Shown one piece after another: positions 27,484-34,603 of a DNA stretch of 64,000 nt. Numbering within the stretch: the stretch's first letter is position 1; the number at the start of each line of letters is the position of its first letter. The position numbers and the translations under genes are program-made. The stretch comes from an uncultured Slackia sp. GTDB lineage: Bacteria; Actinomycetota; Coriobacteriia; Coriobacteriales; Eggerthellaceae. The stretch spans positions 1 through 64,000 of the forward strand of contig NZ_CALUMA010000029.1 in assembly GCF_944321625.1 (NCBI RefSeq), read 5' to 3'. The notes under the pieces were generated by a model. The model saw only the letters and a list, made by a program, of their open reading frames with translations. It had not been told where the DNA came from and searched no databases.

Positions 27484-28461
27484 CTACCAGCTCTTATGCA
27501 CGGCGCCCAAGTTGGTGCGCGCGCTTGCGGGGGCGTCCAGCACGCGAGCGCCGATAGGGGCAAACGAGCAGCTGCGCGCCCACCAACCCTGCAGCTTTGC
27601 GGCCGCCACCAGGGCATACGCTGCATCCATGCTCTCGCACACGGCGAAGCTTGCCGATCCGCTACCGGAAAGCAGCACCTCGGGCTTGCCCGCCGCGTCG
27701 TGTTCAACGCCCGGCTGCACCTCCAGCCACGCACGCACATTTGCAAGCTGCGGCAACACCTGTTCGGAGGCGACCGCTAAGTTGTTGAACAGCGGCAAGT
27801 CTTCTGCCGACTGCACCGCGCAGGCCGCCTGGGTCTCTTCGGTCGACTCCGGCGTGCCACATTCGTCGAACGCCTTGTACGCCGCCGCGGTGGAGACGCC
27901 CGCGTCGGGGCGCACCAGCACCAGTGGCTTGCGCATGGGCGCGAGCTCGTGGTCGAACACGTCTCCCCTACCGGTCATGCACACGCAGCCGCCGTAGAGG
28001 AAGAACGGCACATCGGCCCCAAGGCCCGCCGCCACCTTTACCACCTGGTCAGACAGGGCATCGACGCCCCATGCCTGCGCGGCGCCCGCAAGCGCCGCGG
28101 CAGCGTCGGACGATCCGCCGCCCAAACCCGCCGCATGGGGAATCGCCTTCAGGATATCCACAGTCACCGACTCATCCGCCGTACGCCCCAGCGCCTGCGC
28201 GAGCGCAACAATCGCCTTGTGCGCGATGTTGTCCTCGGAAGCAATCTCGGGCGCCTCGATACCCGGCGCCCCCTGGCAGCGCACCTGCACCGCAAGGCCG
28301 GCGCCCGGCGCCGCTTCCTCGAAGCGCATGGTCAGCGTGTCGTGCAGCGAAACCGCATGCAGCACCGAGGTCGCCGCGTGATAGCCGTCCGGCTGCGCAG
28401 CGCCGATGCCCAAATGCAGGTTCACCTTGGCGGGGGCGATTACTTTAATGGTCTGGCTCAT
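27484..28461 (-). CDS. ispE: 4-diphosphocytidyl-2-C-methyl-D-erythritol kinase
   Basis: Phosphorylates CDP-methylerythritol in the MEP pathway to isoprenoids. The 325-aa GHMP kinase has APAKVNLHLGIG at the N-terminus with the catalytic Lys, and the ATP-binding loop PHAAGLGGGSSDAAAALAGA at about 100-120. LSGSGSASFAVCES is the C-terminal GHMP motif. Start at 28461 with AAGGAATC upstream. Confidence 0.95.
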   Translation of the reverse strand: MSQTIKVIAPAKVNLHLGIGAAQPDGYHAATSVLHAVSLHDTLTMRFEEAAPGAGLAVQVRCQGAPGIEAPEIASEDNIAHKAIVALAQALGRTADESVTVDILKAIPHAAGLGGGSSDAAAALAGAAQAWGVDALSDQVVKVAAGLGADVPFFLYGGCVCMTGRGDVFDHELAPMRKPLVLVRPDAGVSTAAAYKAFDECGTPESTEETQAACAVQSAEDLPLFNNLAVASEQVLPQLANVRAWLEVQPGVEHDAAGKPEVLLSGSGSASFAVCESMDAAYALVAAAKLQGWWARSCSFAPIGARVLDAPASARTNLGAVHKSW

Positions 28462-28596
28462 GGGAGATTCCTTTTCTGGCGTTTTCCGGAGGGTTCTTTT
28501 CCGGGGTCCGGGAGGTTCCTTTTTCGTAAGGCCTCGTTCCTGTTGTCTATCTTTTCGACAATCCTGCGTCTGCTTCCGGCGGCGGGTGCCGTGCCG

Positions 28597-29082
28597 TCAG
28601 CGTCGTCGCTCGAAGAACTCGCGCAACACAGTCGCACATTCATCGGCCAAGACGCCGCTTTTCACCTCGAAGCGGTGGTTGAGGCGCCTATCGTCATGAA
28701 TCGCGTAGAGCGACCCCAGCGCGCCGGCCTTGGGGTCGGCCGCGCCGTACACGCAGCGCCCGACGCGCGCCTGGTGCATAAGGCCCGCGCACATGATGCA
28801 CGGCTCGAGCGTCACGTACACCGTGCAGTCGGGAAGGCGCCATCGCTCCAGTTCGCGCGCCGCCTGACAGATGGCCAAAAACTCAGCGTGACCTGCAGGG
28901 TCGTTATCGCGCTCGCGACGATTGCCCGCCTCGGCGATCGCCTCGCCCTGACACACCACCACGGCGCCGATGGGCACTTCGCCCGCCTCGCCGGCCTCGC
29001 GGGCCAACTCAAGCGCACGGTGCATGAAGCGCTCGTCGGCCTCAATCACCTCATCAGCCGACGGCGGGATTCCCGGCAGCAT
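28597..29082 (-). CDS. tadA: tRNA-specific adenosine deaminase
   Basis: Deaminates A34 to inosine in tRNA-Arg(ACG). The 161-aa protein has the zinc site HAE (PAGHAEFLAI) with the proton-shuttling Glu, and PCIMCAG with the two zinc Cys. The start codon at 29082 shares one base with the TGA stop of the upstream TetR gene and has AGGGGG in front, so the pair is coupled. Confidence 0.95.
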   Translation of the reverse strand: MLPGIPPSADEVIEADERFMHRALELAREAGEAGEVPIGAVVVCQGEAIAEAGNRRERDNDPAGHAEFLAICQAARELERWRLPDCTVYVTLEPCIMCAGLMHQARVGRCVYGAADPKAGALGSLYAIHDDRRLNHRFEVKSGVLADECATVLREFFERRR

Positions 29083-29711
29083 CACAGCCCCCTTCCGACA
29101 ATGCGCTCAAGCAGGGCACGCACCTCAGAAACGTCGGGCACGCGGTCGTCGCGAATGGATGCCACGAGGCGAATGCGCATAACAGAGGCGACGGCAGATG
29201 TGGCGGCCAATATCTCAACCGACAAAGGCTCGTCAGGGAGGAGACGGCATTCGGGGTGGCGCGTGAGGTGCGTCCGAAGCGCGCGGGCAATAGCGGCCTG
29301 CATCTCGGCTATGTCTTTATGCCCGCGGAACAACAGCTGAGGGCTTTGCACAAACACATTTTGGCGCAGCTCTTTGACCTGCGGGTCCTCCTGGAGCTCG
29401 GCAGTAAGATCAGGCTGCGCGGCCTCCACCACCACATCGATGTAATTCTTCTTGAGATCGGATTCCAGCGCCTCCACCAACTCACCGTCGGAAGGAGTGG
29501 GTTCGAACCGCCCGCGCACAGCTGCGTCTTTGGAGGGAAAGTAGTTGAAGAACGTCTTTTTTGACACGCAAGCACGCTCGCACACATCGCCCACGGTAAC
29601 GTCTTCATACCCTCGATCGAGTACGAGCTCCAGCATGGCACGCTCGATATCGCGCCTGGACTGTGCCTTTTTTCGGCTGCGAAGCCCCTCGTTCGCACCG
29701 GCCTCTTCCAT
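29082..29711 (-). CDS. TetR family transcriptional repressor
   Basis: A 209-aa TetR regulator. The N-terminal HTH is clear (RRDIERAMLELVLDRGYEDV, then TVGDVCERACVSKKTFFNYF, residues about 18-58). The ligand domain is variable. It is divergent from an MFS exporter gene; the space between holds two palindromes that fit TetR operators. Repression of the exporter and of its own promoter is inferred. The start has GGAGGATTCCC upstream. Confidence 0.92.
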   Translation of the reverse strand: MEEAGANEGLRSRKKAQSRRDIERAMLELVLDRGYEDVTVGDVCERACVSKKTFFNYFPSKDAAVRGRFEPTPSDGELVEALESDLKKNYIDVVVEAAQPDLTAELQEDPQVKELRQNVFVQSPQLLFRGHKDIAEMQAAIARALRTHLTRHPECRLLPDEPLSVEILAATSAVASVMRIRLVASIRDDRVPDVSEVRALLERIVGRGL

Positions 29712-29758
29712 GGGAATCCTCCTTGTTGCTTATGGAGGCTTTATTATAGTTCTTCCTC

Positions 29759-29787
29759 ACACCTGGTGGATTTTTACACCGGGTGTA
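29759..29787. promoter_or_regulatory. Twin operator palindromes in the TetR/MFS intergenic region
   Basis: ACACCTGGTG (29759-29768) and TACACCGGGTGTA (29775-29787) are two related palindromes with CACC-N-GGTG cores, 16 bp centre to centre, placed between the divergent start codons and overlapping AT-rich promoter-like sequence (TTTATAT). Confidence 0.6.
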
Positions 29788-30021
29788 CACTTTATATGCA
29801 ACAAAACGAGGCGTTCTGCCGCTCTTCCATACCGTTGCCTTCCAAACGCTTCCGCGGGTCTGCCCGTCGGGAGCGTTTTTTACCGAGCGAAGCGCATCTG
29901 CCGAACGCTTTTCTGCCAAAAGCGGGCCCGGCGGCCGCACCGCCGCGCGGGCAATGCCCACGCCGTTACGCCAAGGTCGTCTTCGTCGAACGATTGACCC
30001 ATACGAAGGAGGAATAAGTAC

Positions 30022-31944
30022 GTGAAACTTACTCGCAAGCAGTTTCTGATGCTGGCAGTCATGGTGTTCGGCACCTTCGTCGCCATCCTGAACCAAACCG
30101 TCGTGACCCCCGCCCTGCCGTCCATCATGGCGGAAACCGGGGTCGACGCGTCTATGGCGCAATGGCTAACCACCGGATTTACCCTGGTCAACGCCATCAT
30201 GGTGCCTGTGACCGCCTATCTGACCGACCGCTATAAGACGCGCACGCTGTTCGCCATCTCCATGGCGGTGTTCGCCGCGGGCAGCGCGCTTGCCGGCTGG
30301 GCGGCCAACTTCCCCATCCTGCTTGTGGGCCGCCTTTTGCAAGCCGCCGGCGCAGGCGTCAGCATGCCGCTGGTCATGACCACCCTGATGCTCACCTTCC
30401 CGCCCGAGCGCCGCGGATCGGCCATGGGCATCTTCGGCATCGTAATCGCGTTCGCCCCGGCCGCCGGCCCCAGCGTCGCCGGCGTGGTAATCGACTCCTA
30501 CGGCTATCACGTGCTGTTCTACGCCATCGCCATCCTTTCGGTGCTGGTGGTTATCGCCAGCGTGGTGTTCATCGACAAGGCTATGGGCGGCTTCAAGCCT
30601 GACTCCACGCTGGACAAGCCCTCGGTCATCCTTTCCACGCTGGGCTTCGGCGGACTGCTATATGGCCTTTCGACTATCGGATCCACCGGCGTGAATGTGG
30701 CCGACATCGCCATTACGCTTGTGGGCGTGGTCATTCTGGTGCTGTTCTTCCGCCGCCAGCTGAGCATGGACGAACCCATGCTACAGGTGCGCGTGCTGGC
30801 CAACCGCAAGTTCCTGATCGGCACCATCATCGGTATGCTGGTGCAGGGCTCGCTGCTGGCGGCGGGCATCCTGATGCCTATCTACCTGCAGTCCTACATG
30901 GGCTACTCGGCAACCGTATCGGGCCTGGTCATCCTGCCGGGCGCCGTCATCATGGGCGCCATGGGCCCCATCGCCGGCCGCCTGTTCGACAAGCACGGGC
31001 CGCGCGTGCTGAGTCTCATCGGCATGACGCTGCTCACCGCCTCCACGCTGGCGTTCGCGTTCTTGGGCGACGCCACGGGCGTAATCTACCTGACCGTGCT
31101 GTACGCGGTGCGTATGTTCTCCATGTCGCTGGTGAACATGCCCATCAACACGTGGGCCATGAATGCGCTGGATAACTCGCTCATCAACCACGGCACCTCG
31201 GTGGGCAACACGTTCCGCCAGGTGGCGGGCTCGCTGGGCACGGCCATTCTGGTTTCGGTGTCCACAATGGCCACCAACATGGCGGCGCAAAGCGGCATGG
31301 ACGGCACGCACGCCGGCATCCTGGGCGTAAACGCGGCGTTCTTCGTGGGCACGCTGCTGTGCCTGATTGGCCTGATCATCACCATCGTGTGCGTGAAGGA
31401 CAAGCCGGGCGAGGCGGCAGCGGTGGATCCCGACAGCCGCAACCGCAGCACGCTCGAGCGCATCATGCAGCGCGACGTGTACACGCTGCCCGACACCGCG
31501 ACCGTATGCGACGCCGTGGAGCTGTTCGTGAGCAAGCACATCAGCGCCGCGCCCATCGTGAATTCCGAGGGGCACGCCGTGGGCTTCATCTCCGACGGCG
31601 ACGTGGCGCGCGTGCTGGCCAAGCGCAAGACCACCTTCACCGACCCGGTGCTGTTCACCCAGCTCACCACCGATGCCGACAACGATGAGTTCGATGACAA
31701 GGCGCAGAGCGTCATGGAATCCAACGTGTGCTCCATCGGCGCGCGCGGCGTGATCACCGTGGACGTGCACACCGACCTGCGCGAGGTGTGCCGCATCCTG
31801 GGCGAGAACCACCTGAAGAAGATTCCCGTCACCGACGAGGGGCACCTGGTTGGCGTGGTCAACCGCTCCGACATCGCGCATTACACCATGTCGAAGTACC
31901 TGGAGGCGCGCAACCAGAGCGAAGAGACAGCACCCGCAAATTAG
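30022..31944 (+). CDS. MFS (DHA2/EmrB-type) transporter fused to tandem CBS domains
   Basis: A 640-aa protein. Residues 1 to about 455 are a 14-TM drug:proton antiporter of the DHA2 group: LNQTVVTPALPSIM in TM1, LTDRYKTR between TM2 and TM3, and GRLLQAAGAGVSMPLVMT in TM4. Residues about 478-625 form a pair of CBS domains (IMQRDVYTLPDTATVCDAVE, SAAPIVNSEGHAVGFISDGD, then MESNVCSIGARGVITVDVHT and KKIPVTDEGHLVGVVNRSDI). CBS pairs bind adenine nucleotides, so the fusion suggests export gated by cell energy state. It starts with GTG after AGGAGGAATAAGTAC. It is divergent from TetR, which probably represses it. Confidence 0.9.
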   Translation: MKLTRKQFLMLAVMVFGTFVAILNQTVVTPALPSIMAETGVDASMAQWLTTGFTLVNAIMVPVTAYLTDRYKTRTLFAISMAVFAAGSALAGWAANFPILLVGRLLQAAGAGVSMPLVMTTLMLTFPPERRGSAMGIFGIVIAFAPAAGPSVAGVVIDSYGYHVLFYAIAILSVLVVIASVVFIDKAMGGFKPDSTLDKPSVILSTLGFGGLLYGLSTIGSTGVNVADIAITLVGVVILVLFFRRQLSMDEPMLQVRVLANRKFLIGTIIGMLVQGSLLAAGILMPIYLQSYMGYSATVSGLVILPGAVIMGAMGPIAGRLFDKHGPRVLSLIGMTLLTASTLAFAFLGDATGVIYLTVLYAVRMFSMSLVNMPINTWAMNALDNSLINHGTSVGNTFRQVAGSLGTAILVSVSTMATNMAAQSGMDGTHAGILGVNAAFFVGTLLCLIGLIITIVCVKDKPGEAAAVDPDSRNRSTLERIMQRDVYTLPDTATVCDAVELFVSKHISAAPIVNSEGHAVGFISDGDVARVLAKRKTTFTDPVLFTQLTTDADNDEFDDKAQSVMESNVCSIGARGVITVDVHTDLREVCRILGENHLKKIPVTDEGHLVGVVNRSDIAHYTMSKYLEARNQSEETAPAN

Positions 31945-31969
31945 TAGTTCGTTTGCGCCCGCAGACACC

Positions 31970-32000
31970 TTGCATGACCCGCAGAGACGCATGCTATAAT
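31970..32000 (+). promoter_or_regulatory. Promoter of the convergent small RNA, locus 1
   Basis: TTGCAT at 31970-31975 and an extended -10 TGCTATAAT (TATAAT at 31995-32000). The small RNA is predicted to begin near 32006. Confidence 0.65.
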
Positions 32001-32005
32001 GCAGC

Positions 32006-32091
32006 TGACCAGCGAAGCCCGGTATGGGTTTAGTGGCGGGCGGAGCCGGTCTGACGATTAGAGAGCCTGGTTGCCGCCAGGCTCTTTTGTT
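32006..32091 (+). ncRNA. Candidate antitoxin RNA, locus 1
   Basis: About 85 nt from a strong promoter to a terminator hairpin (AGAGCCTGG / CCAGGCTCT followed by TTTTGTTT). Its first 50 nt fold by hand into a stem: GACC, then GC, then a GAA/GGA internal loop, then GCCCG/CGGGC, closed by GGTC. Its 3' part is complementary to the last codons of the 48-aa peptide gene on the other strand. The same arrangement recurs at 45.7 kb. It contains no ORF with a start signal. Confidence 0.6.
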
Positions 32092-32204
32092 TCTTCCGAC
32101 TTCATCTGCTTTTGTGCTTTATATTTCCCCCATAGGCCGAGCAAGAACTCGCCTATGCTGGCTACCGCAGCCAGGGCACTGAGAATTTCGAGAACGATGT
32201 TCAT
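32058..32204 (-). CDS. Small hydrophobic peptide, candidate type I toxin (locus 1)
   Basis: A 48-aa peptide too short for ordinary gene calling. It begins MNIVLEILSALAAVAS and has one hydrophobic helix up to Trp25 with a single Glu19, then a basic/polar tail (KYKAQKQ). The last nine residues are encoded within the terminator hairpin of the convergent RNA. The 41-aa peptide at 45604 shares MN-hydrophobic-LEIL, the Ala/Val core, the Trp and the basic tail, which argues that both are translated. A TACAAT box (32268-32273, minus strand) and GGAAAGAG precede it. The layout recalls Fst/Ldr-type membrane toxins, but no close similarity to those was recognised. Confidence 0.65.
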   Translation of the reverse strand: MNIVLEILSALAAVASIGEFLLGLWGKYKAQKQMKSEETKEPGGNQAL

Positions 32205-32231
32205 GGGACTTCACTCTTTCCAAGAGGATAA

Positions 32232-32273
32232 GGCTCCGCCCCGCACGCAGACTTCGCTGGTCGCACAATTGTA
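32232..32273 (-). promoter_or_regulatory. Promoter and structured leader of the locus 1 peptide mRNA
   Basis: A -10 box TACAAT at 32268-32273 is followed at 32262-32232 by GACCAGCGAAG...GGGGCGGAGCC. This is the same motif that starts the convergent RNA, so the locus is bounded by inverted copies of it. Confidence 0.55.
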
Positions 32274-32386
32274 ACGTGGCACTTTAGGCGAAAAAACTAT
32301 CCGGTGATTAGGGTTATGCGGTTCAAATCCTTTTGGCCCACAATGCAAAACAGGCCCGGGCATCGCCGGACCTGCAAGATTTCCTG

Positions 32387-32474
32387 TGGCGGAGGAAGTA
32401 GGATTTGAACCCACGAGAGCTTTCGCCCTGCTTGTTTTCAAGACAAGTGCCTTCAACCACTCGGCCATTCCTCC
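32387..32474 (-). tRNA. tRNA-Ser(TGA)
   Basis: 88 nt including an encoded CCA. Acceptor GGAGGAA pairs with TTCCTCC, discriminator G. The anticodon arm is CTTGT-CTTGAAA-ACAAG with anticodon TGA. A long variable arm (GCAGGGCGAAAGCTCTCG region) and GGTTCAAATCC in the T arm confirm a class II serine tRNA. Confidence 0.97.
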
Positions 32475-32604
32475 GTAAGCCGTATGAGTTTACCACAACA
32501 GCATTCGCCCACGCCACGCGATCCTTAAGCAGGAGGCCTCGTTTATCGAAACTGTTGTATCATGCATCCATAATAGCCTCAGCAAAATCCACGGAGGAAA
32601 ACCC

Positions 32605-33216
32605 ATGGAATTCCGCCACGCCACGCTTGCCGACCTCGACGATGTGATTCGCGTTACCAGCGAAGGGCGGGCGGCGCTTGCCGCGTTCGGCCTCGATCAA
32701 TGGCAGAACGGGAGCCCCACGCCGGAGCGCCTGCGCGCCGACATAGAGGCGGGGTACACGCGCGTAGTTGCAGCGACCGAAGCAGATGAAGCCATCGACC
32801 GTCAAAACGGCCTGCCGCGCATCGCCCCTGGAACCATCGTCGGAACCGTCGCCTTCTGCCCCGATGGAGAGGCAGATTACTCGTGCGTCACTCAGGGCGC
32901 ATGGCTCTGCGATTCCCCCAACTCCCCTGATGAGGCACGCGCGACGGGAAGGCGCATCGAGTACGTCACCCTTCATCGCCTGGCCACATCCGCACAGGCG
33001 GTTCGCCGCGGCGTGGCGAGTCTCATGGTGAAGCGATGCATTGACGACGCGCTCATTCGCGGATTCCGCAGCGTGCGCGCTGATACTCACGAAGGCAACA
33101 TCCCCATGCAGCGAACCTTCGAGAAACTGGGGATGAAGCGCTGCTGCGAAATCGAAATCAGCAATCCGCTCGAAGCGACCAAAAAGCGCGTCGGTTACGA
33201 GATCGTACTGTGGTGA
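32605..33216 (+). CDS. GNAT family N-acetyltransferase
   Basis: A 203-aa acetyltransferase. It opens MEFRHATLADLDDVIRVTSE, a common GNAT start. The acetyl-CoA site is seen in LHRLATSAQAVRRGVASLMV, a variant of the Q/RxxGxG/A loop, and in the closing ADTHEGNIPMQRTFEKLGM. The middle (about 60-110) carries an unusual insertion with two Cys. GGAGGAAAACCC precedes the ATG. Substrate unknown. Confidence 0.88.
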   Translation: MEFRHATLADLDDVIRVTSEGRAALAAFGLDQWQNGSPTPERLRADIEAGYTRVVAATEADEAIDRQNGLPRIAPGTIVGTVAFCPDGEADYSCVTQGAWLCDSPNSPDEARATGRRIEYVTLHRLATSAQAVRRGVASLMVKRCIDDALIRGFRSVRADTHEGNIPMQRTFEKLGMKRCCEIEISNPLEATKKRVGYEIVLW

Positions 33217-33430
33217 TCTGCCCGAATCGCCCATAGATATCTACGCATCACAAATCGCATCGGCTCCCACGATGCGCACTGCGCCCAACGCACATCATAG
33301 GTGTTGCGTCTACTCGTCCTCATGGTGTGCGCTGGATGCAGCGCATCGTGCCGCACACGTTGACCCATCTGCGACTCCACTCATCCGATAGCTGCTACAA
33401 ACTGCACAAATAGTATCTTTTGACGGGGTT

Positions 33431-33641
33431 CGTGCTAAAAAACTTCGAGAATAGTATGCTTTTGGTAAGCCCCGTGAGACTCATTTCGCCTCTCTTGCAC
33501 CCTATGCAGCAATCAGATTAATCTGACTCAGTTCCGATAACCTTCTGACCTGGGGATTCGTCGATAGGTGCTTTCGAACCTTTTATCCTCCTGTCTCCCA
33601 GCCGGCTTTCAGGGAGTACTATTCTCGCGATTCGTAGCACG
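33431..33641. repeat. Inverted-repeat element with CGAGAATAGTA arms
   Basis: Arms at 33431-33456 and 33617-33641 share CGTGCTA and CGAGAATAGTA in inverted orientation with a few mismatches between. A third partial copy (AATAGTATCTTTTG) stands in direct orientation at 33409-33422. Confidence 0.55.
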
Positions 33642-33686
33642 AGACGCCCGAAACAATACCATTCGCGGCTTTTTTAGCGGCAGCCT

Positions 33687-33925
33687 GCCCCCATTGGGCG
33701 CATGACGCCCTAGATCGCCCGCCATCGAACCGCGGCGTCCCAGATCCTTCACTATTGAGCGCGTGATGCCCTGAATTCCCCGCCAACCCGCGTATGCTCT
33801 TCGGCATCAACCATCCTTGGGCGCGTACGCATCGCATCAACCATCCTTGGGCGCATGCGCTCGCACCAACCGCCATCAATCACATGCCACCCTGCGTCAT
33901 CCGTCATTAATCGCACGCCGCCTCA
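33687..33925. repeat. Degenerate direct repeats around TTGGGCGCATG
   Basis: At least six copies of a unit like ATTGGGCGCATGACGCC occur at 33693-33925, drifting in sequence. The best pair is CATCAACCATCCTTGGGCGC at about 33806 and 33836, 30 bp apart. Confidence 0.55.
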
Positions 33926-33951
33926 TGCCGTCTATGAGAGTGGGTACCGTT

Positions 33952-34281
33952 CGGTATAAAAAACGCCTTATTGGCTAAGATTTTGGGCATCAGGTATAAA
34001 AATCACCTTATTGGCTGACTTCCAAGGGGTCGAGTATAAAAACGGCCTTATTTGCGGGGGCGGCAAGCTCATCCGCGAGGGCATCGATGACGCACATGGC
34101 GAGATGGCGCAAGAAGAAACCTTCTGACCTGGGGCTTTGCGGTTATCGGCGAAAGAATCCCAGCAAAAGGGTGCGCAAAAGGGCTCTCGAAAGGCGCCTT
34201 GAGCCCGAATTCACCACGCAAATAGAGCTGTTTTTCTACCGAACATCGAAAATCTTAGCCAATAAGGCGTTTTTTATACCG
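33952..34281. repeat. Perfect 33-bp inverted repeat with 40-bp phased direct copies
   Basis: Arms at 33952-33984 and 34249-34281 are perfect inverted repeats over 33 bp (from CGGTATAAAAAACGCC to GCTAAGATTTT). The left arm is followed by two further direct copies of its core (GTATAAAAA..C.CCTTATT). The three GTATAAA boxes start at 33954, 33994 and 34034, exactly 40 bp apart. Confidence 0.85.
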
Positions 34282-34325
34282 GCCGGCACCGAGCCATGCC
34301 AGCGTAAAGCGCGAGAAAGCGTCCA

Positions 34326-34430
34326 CGCGCATAGGGTCTAGGGGGGCGGCGCGCATGAGGGTCCATGGGGAGACAGTGCGCATGAGGGGTCAATGGGGGA
34401 CACGCGCATGAGGGTCAATGGGGCACGCAG
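34326..34430. repeat. Tandem ~27-bp repeat array
   Basis: Four units of the type GCGCATGAGGGTCAATGGGG lie end to end starting at about 34326, 34350, 34377 and 34404. The unit resembles the reverse complement of the degenerate repeats at 33687-33925. Confidence 0.65.
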
Positions 34431-34603
34431 TGAAGGAGCCCACACAAAAAGACCCGCTCCGGCGCTTTGAGAGGCATGCCGGAGCGGGGATCAGCAGAAG
34501 ATGGACGCATCGGTAAAGGGAGGGGATGGGGACCGATGCGCCCGCGAGTTGGTTGTGGTTGCTAGCAGGCCGCGCCAACAGGCAGGCCACGCCAGCTAGT
34601 GAA

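Larger units (their letters stand above)
33217..34603. other. 1.4-kb gene-free repeat island
   Basis: No credible gene: the open frames have no ribosome binding sites and run through repeats. It contains at least four repeat structures, annotated separately: an inverted pair at 33431-33641, degenerate direct repeats at 33687-33925, a perfect 33-bp inverted repeat enclosing 40-bp phased repeats at 33952-34281, and tandem 27-bp repeats at 34326-34430. A hairpin at about 34447-34490 (GCTCCGGC / GCCGGAGC) followed on the minus strand by TTTTTGTG ends the flavoprotein transcript. Confidence 0.7.

Noticed and set aside
33952-34060. CRISPR-like array
   Set aside because: Only three units, spacers of about 16 bp, repeats degenerate, and no cas genes in the window.
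34087-34341. 84-codon plus-strand ORF in the repeat island
   Set aside because: Its 3' half is encoded by the perfect inverted-repeat arm and it lacks a ribosome binding site.
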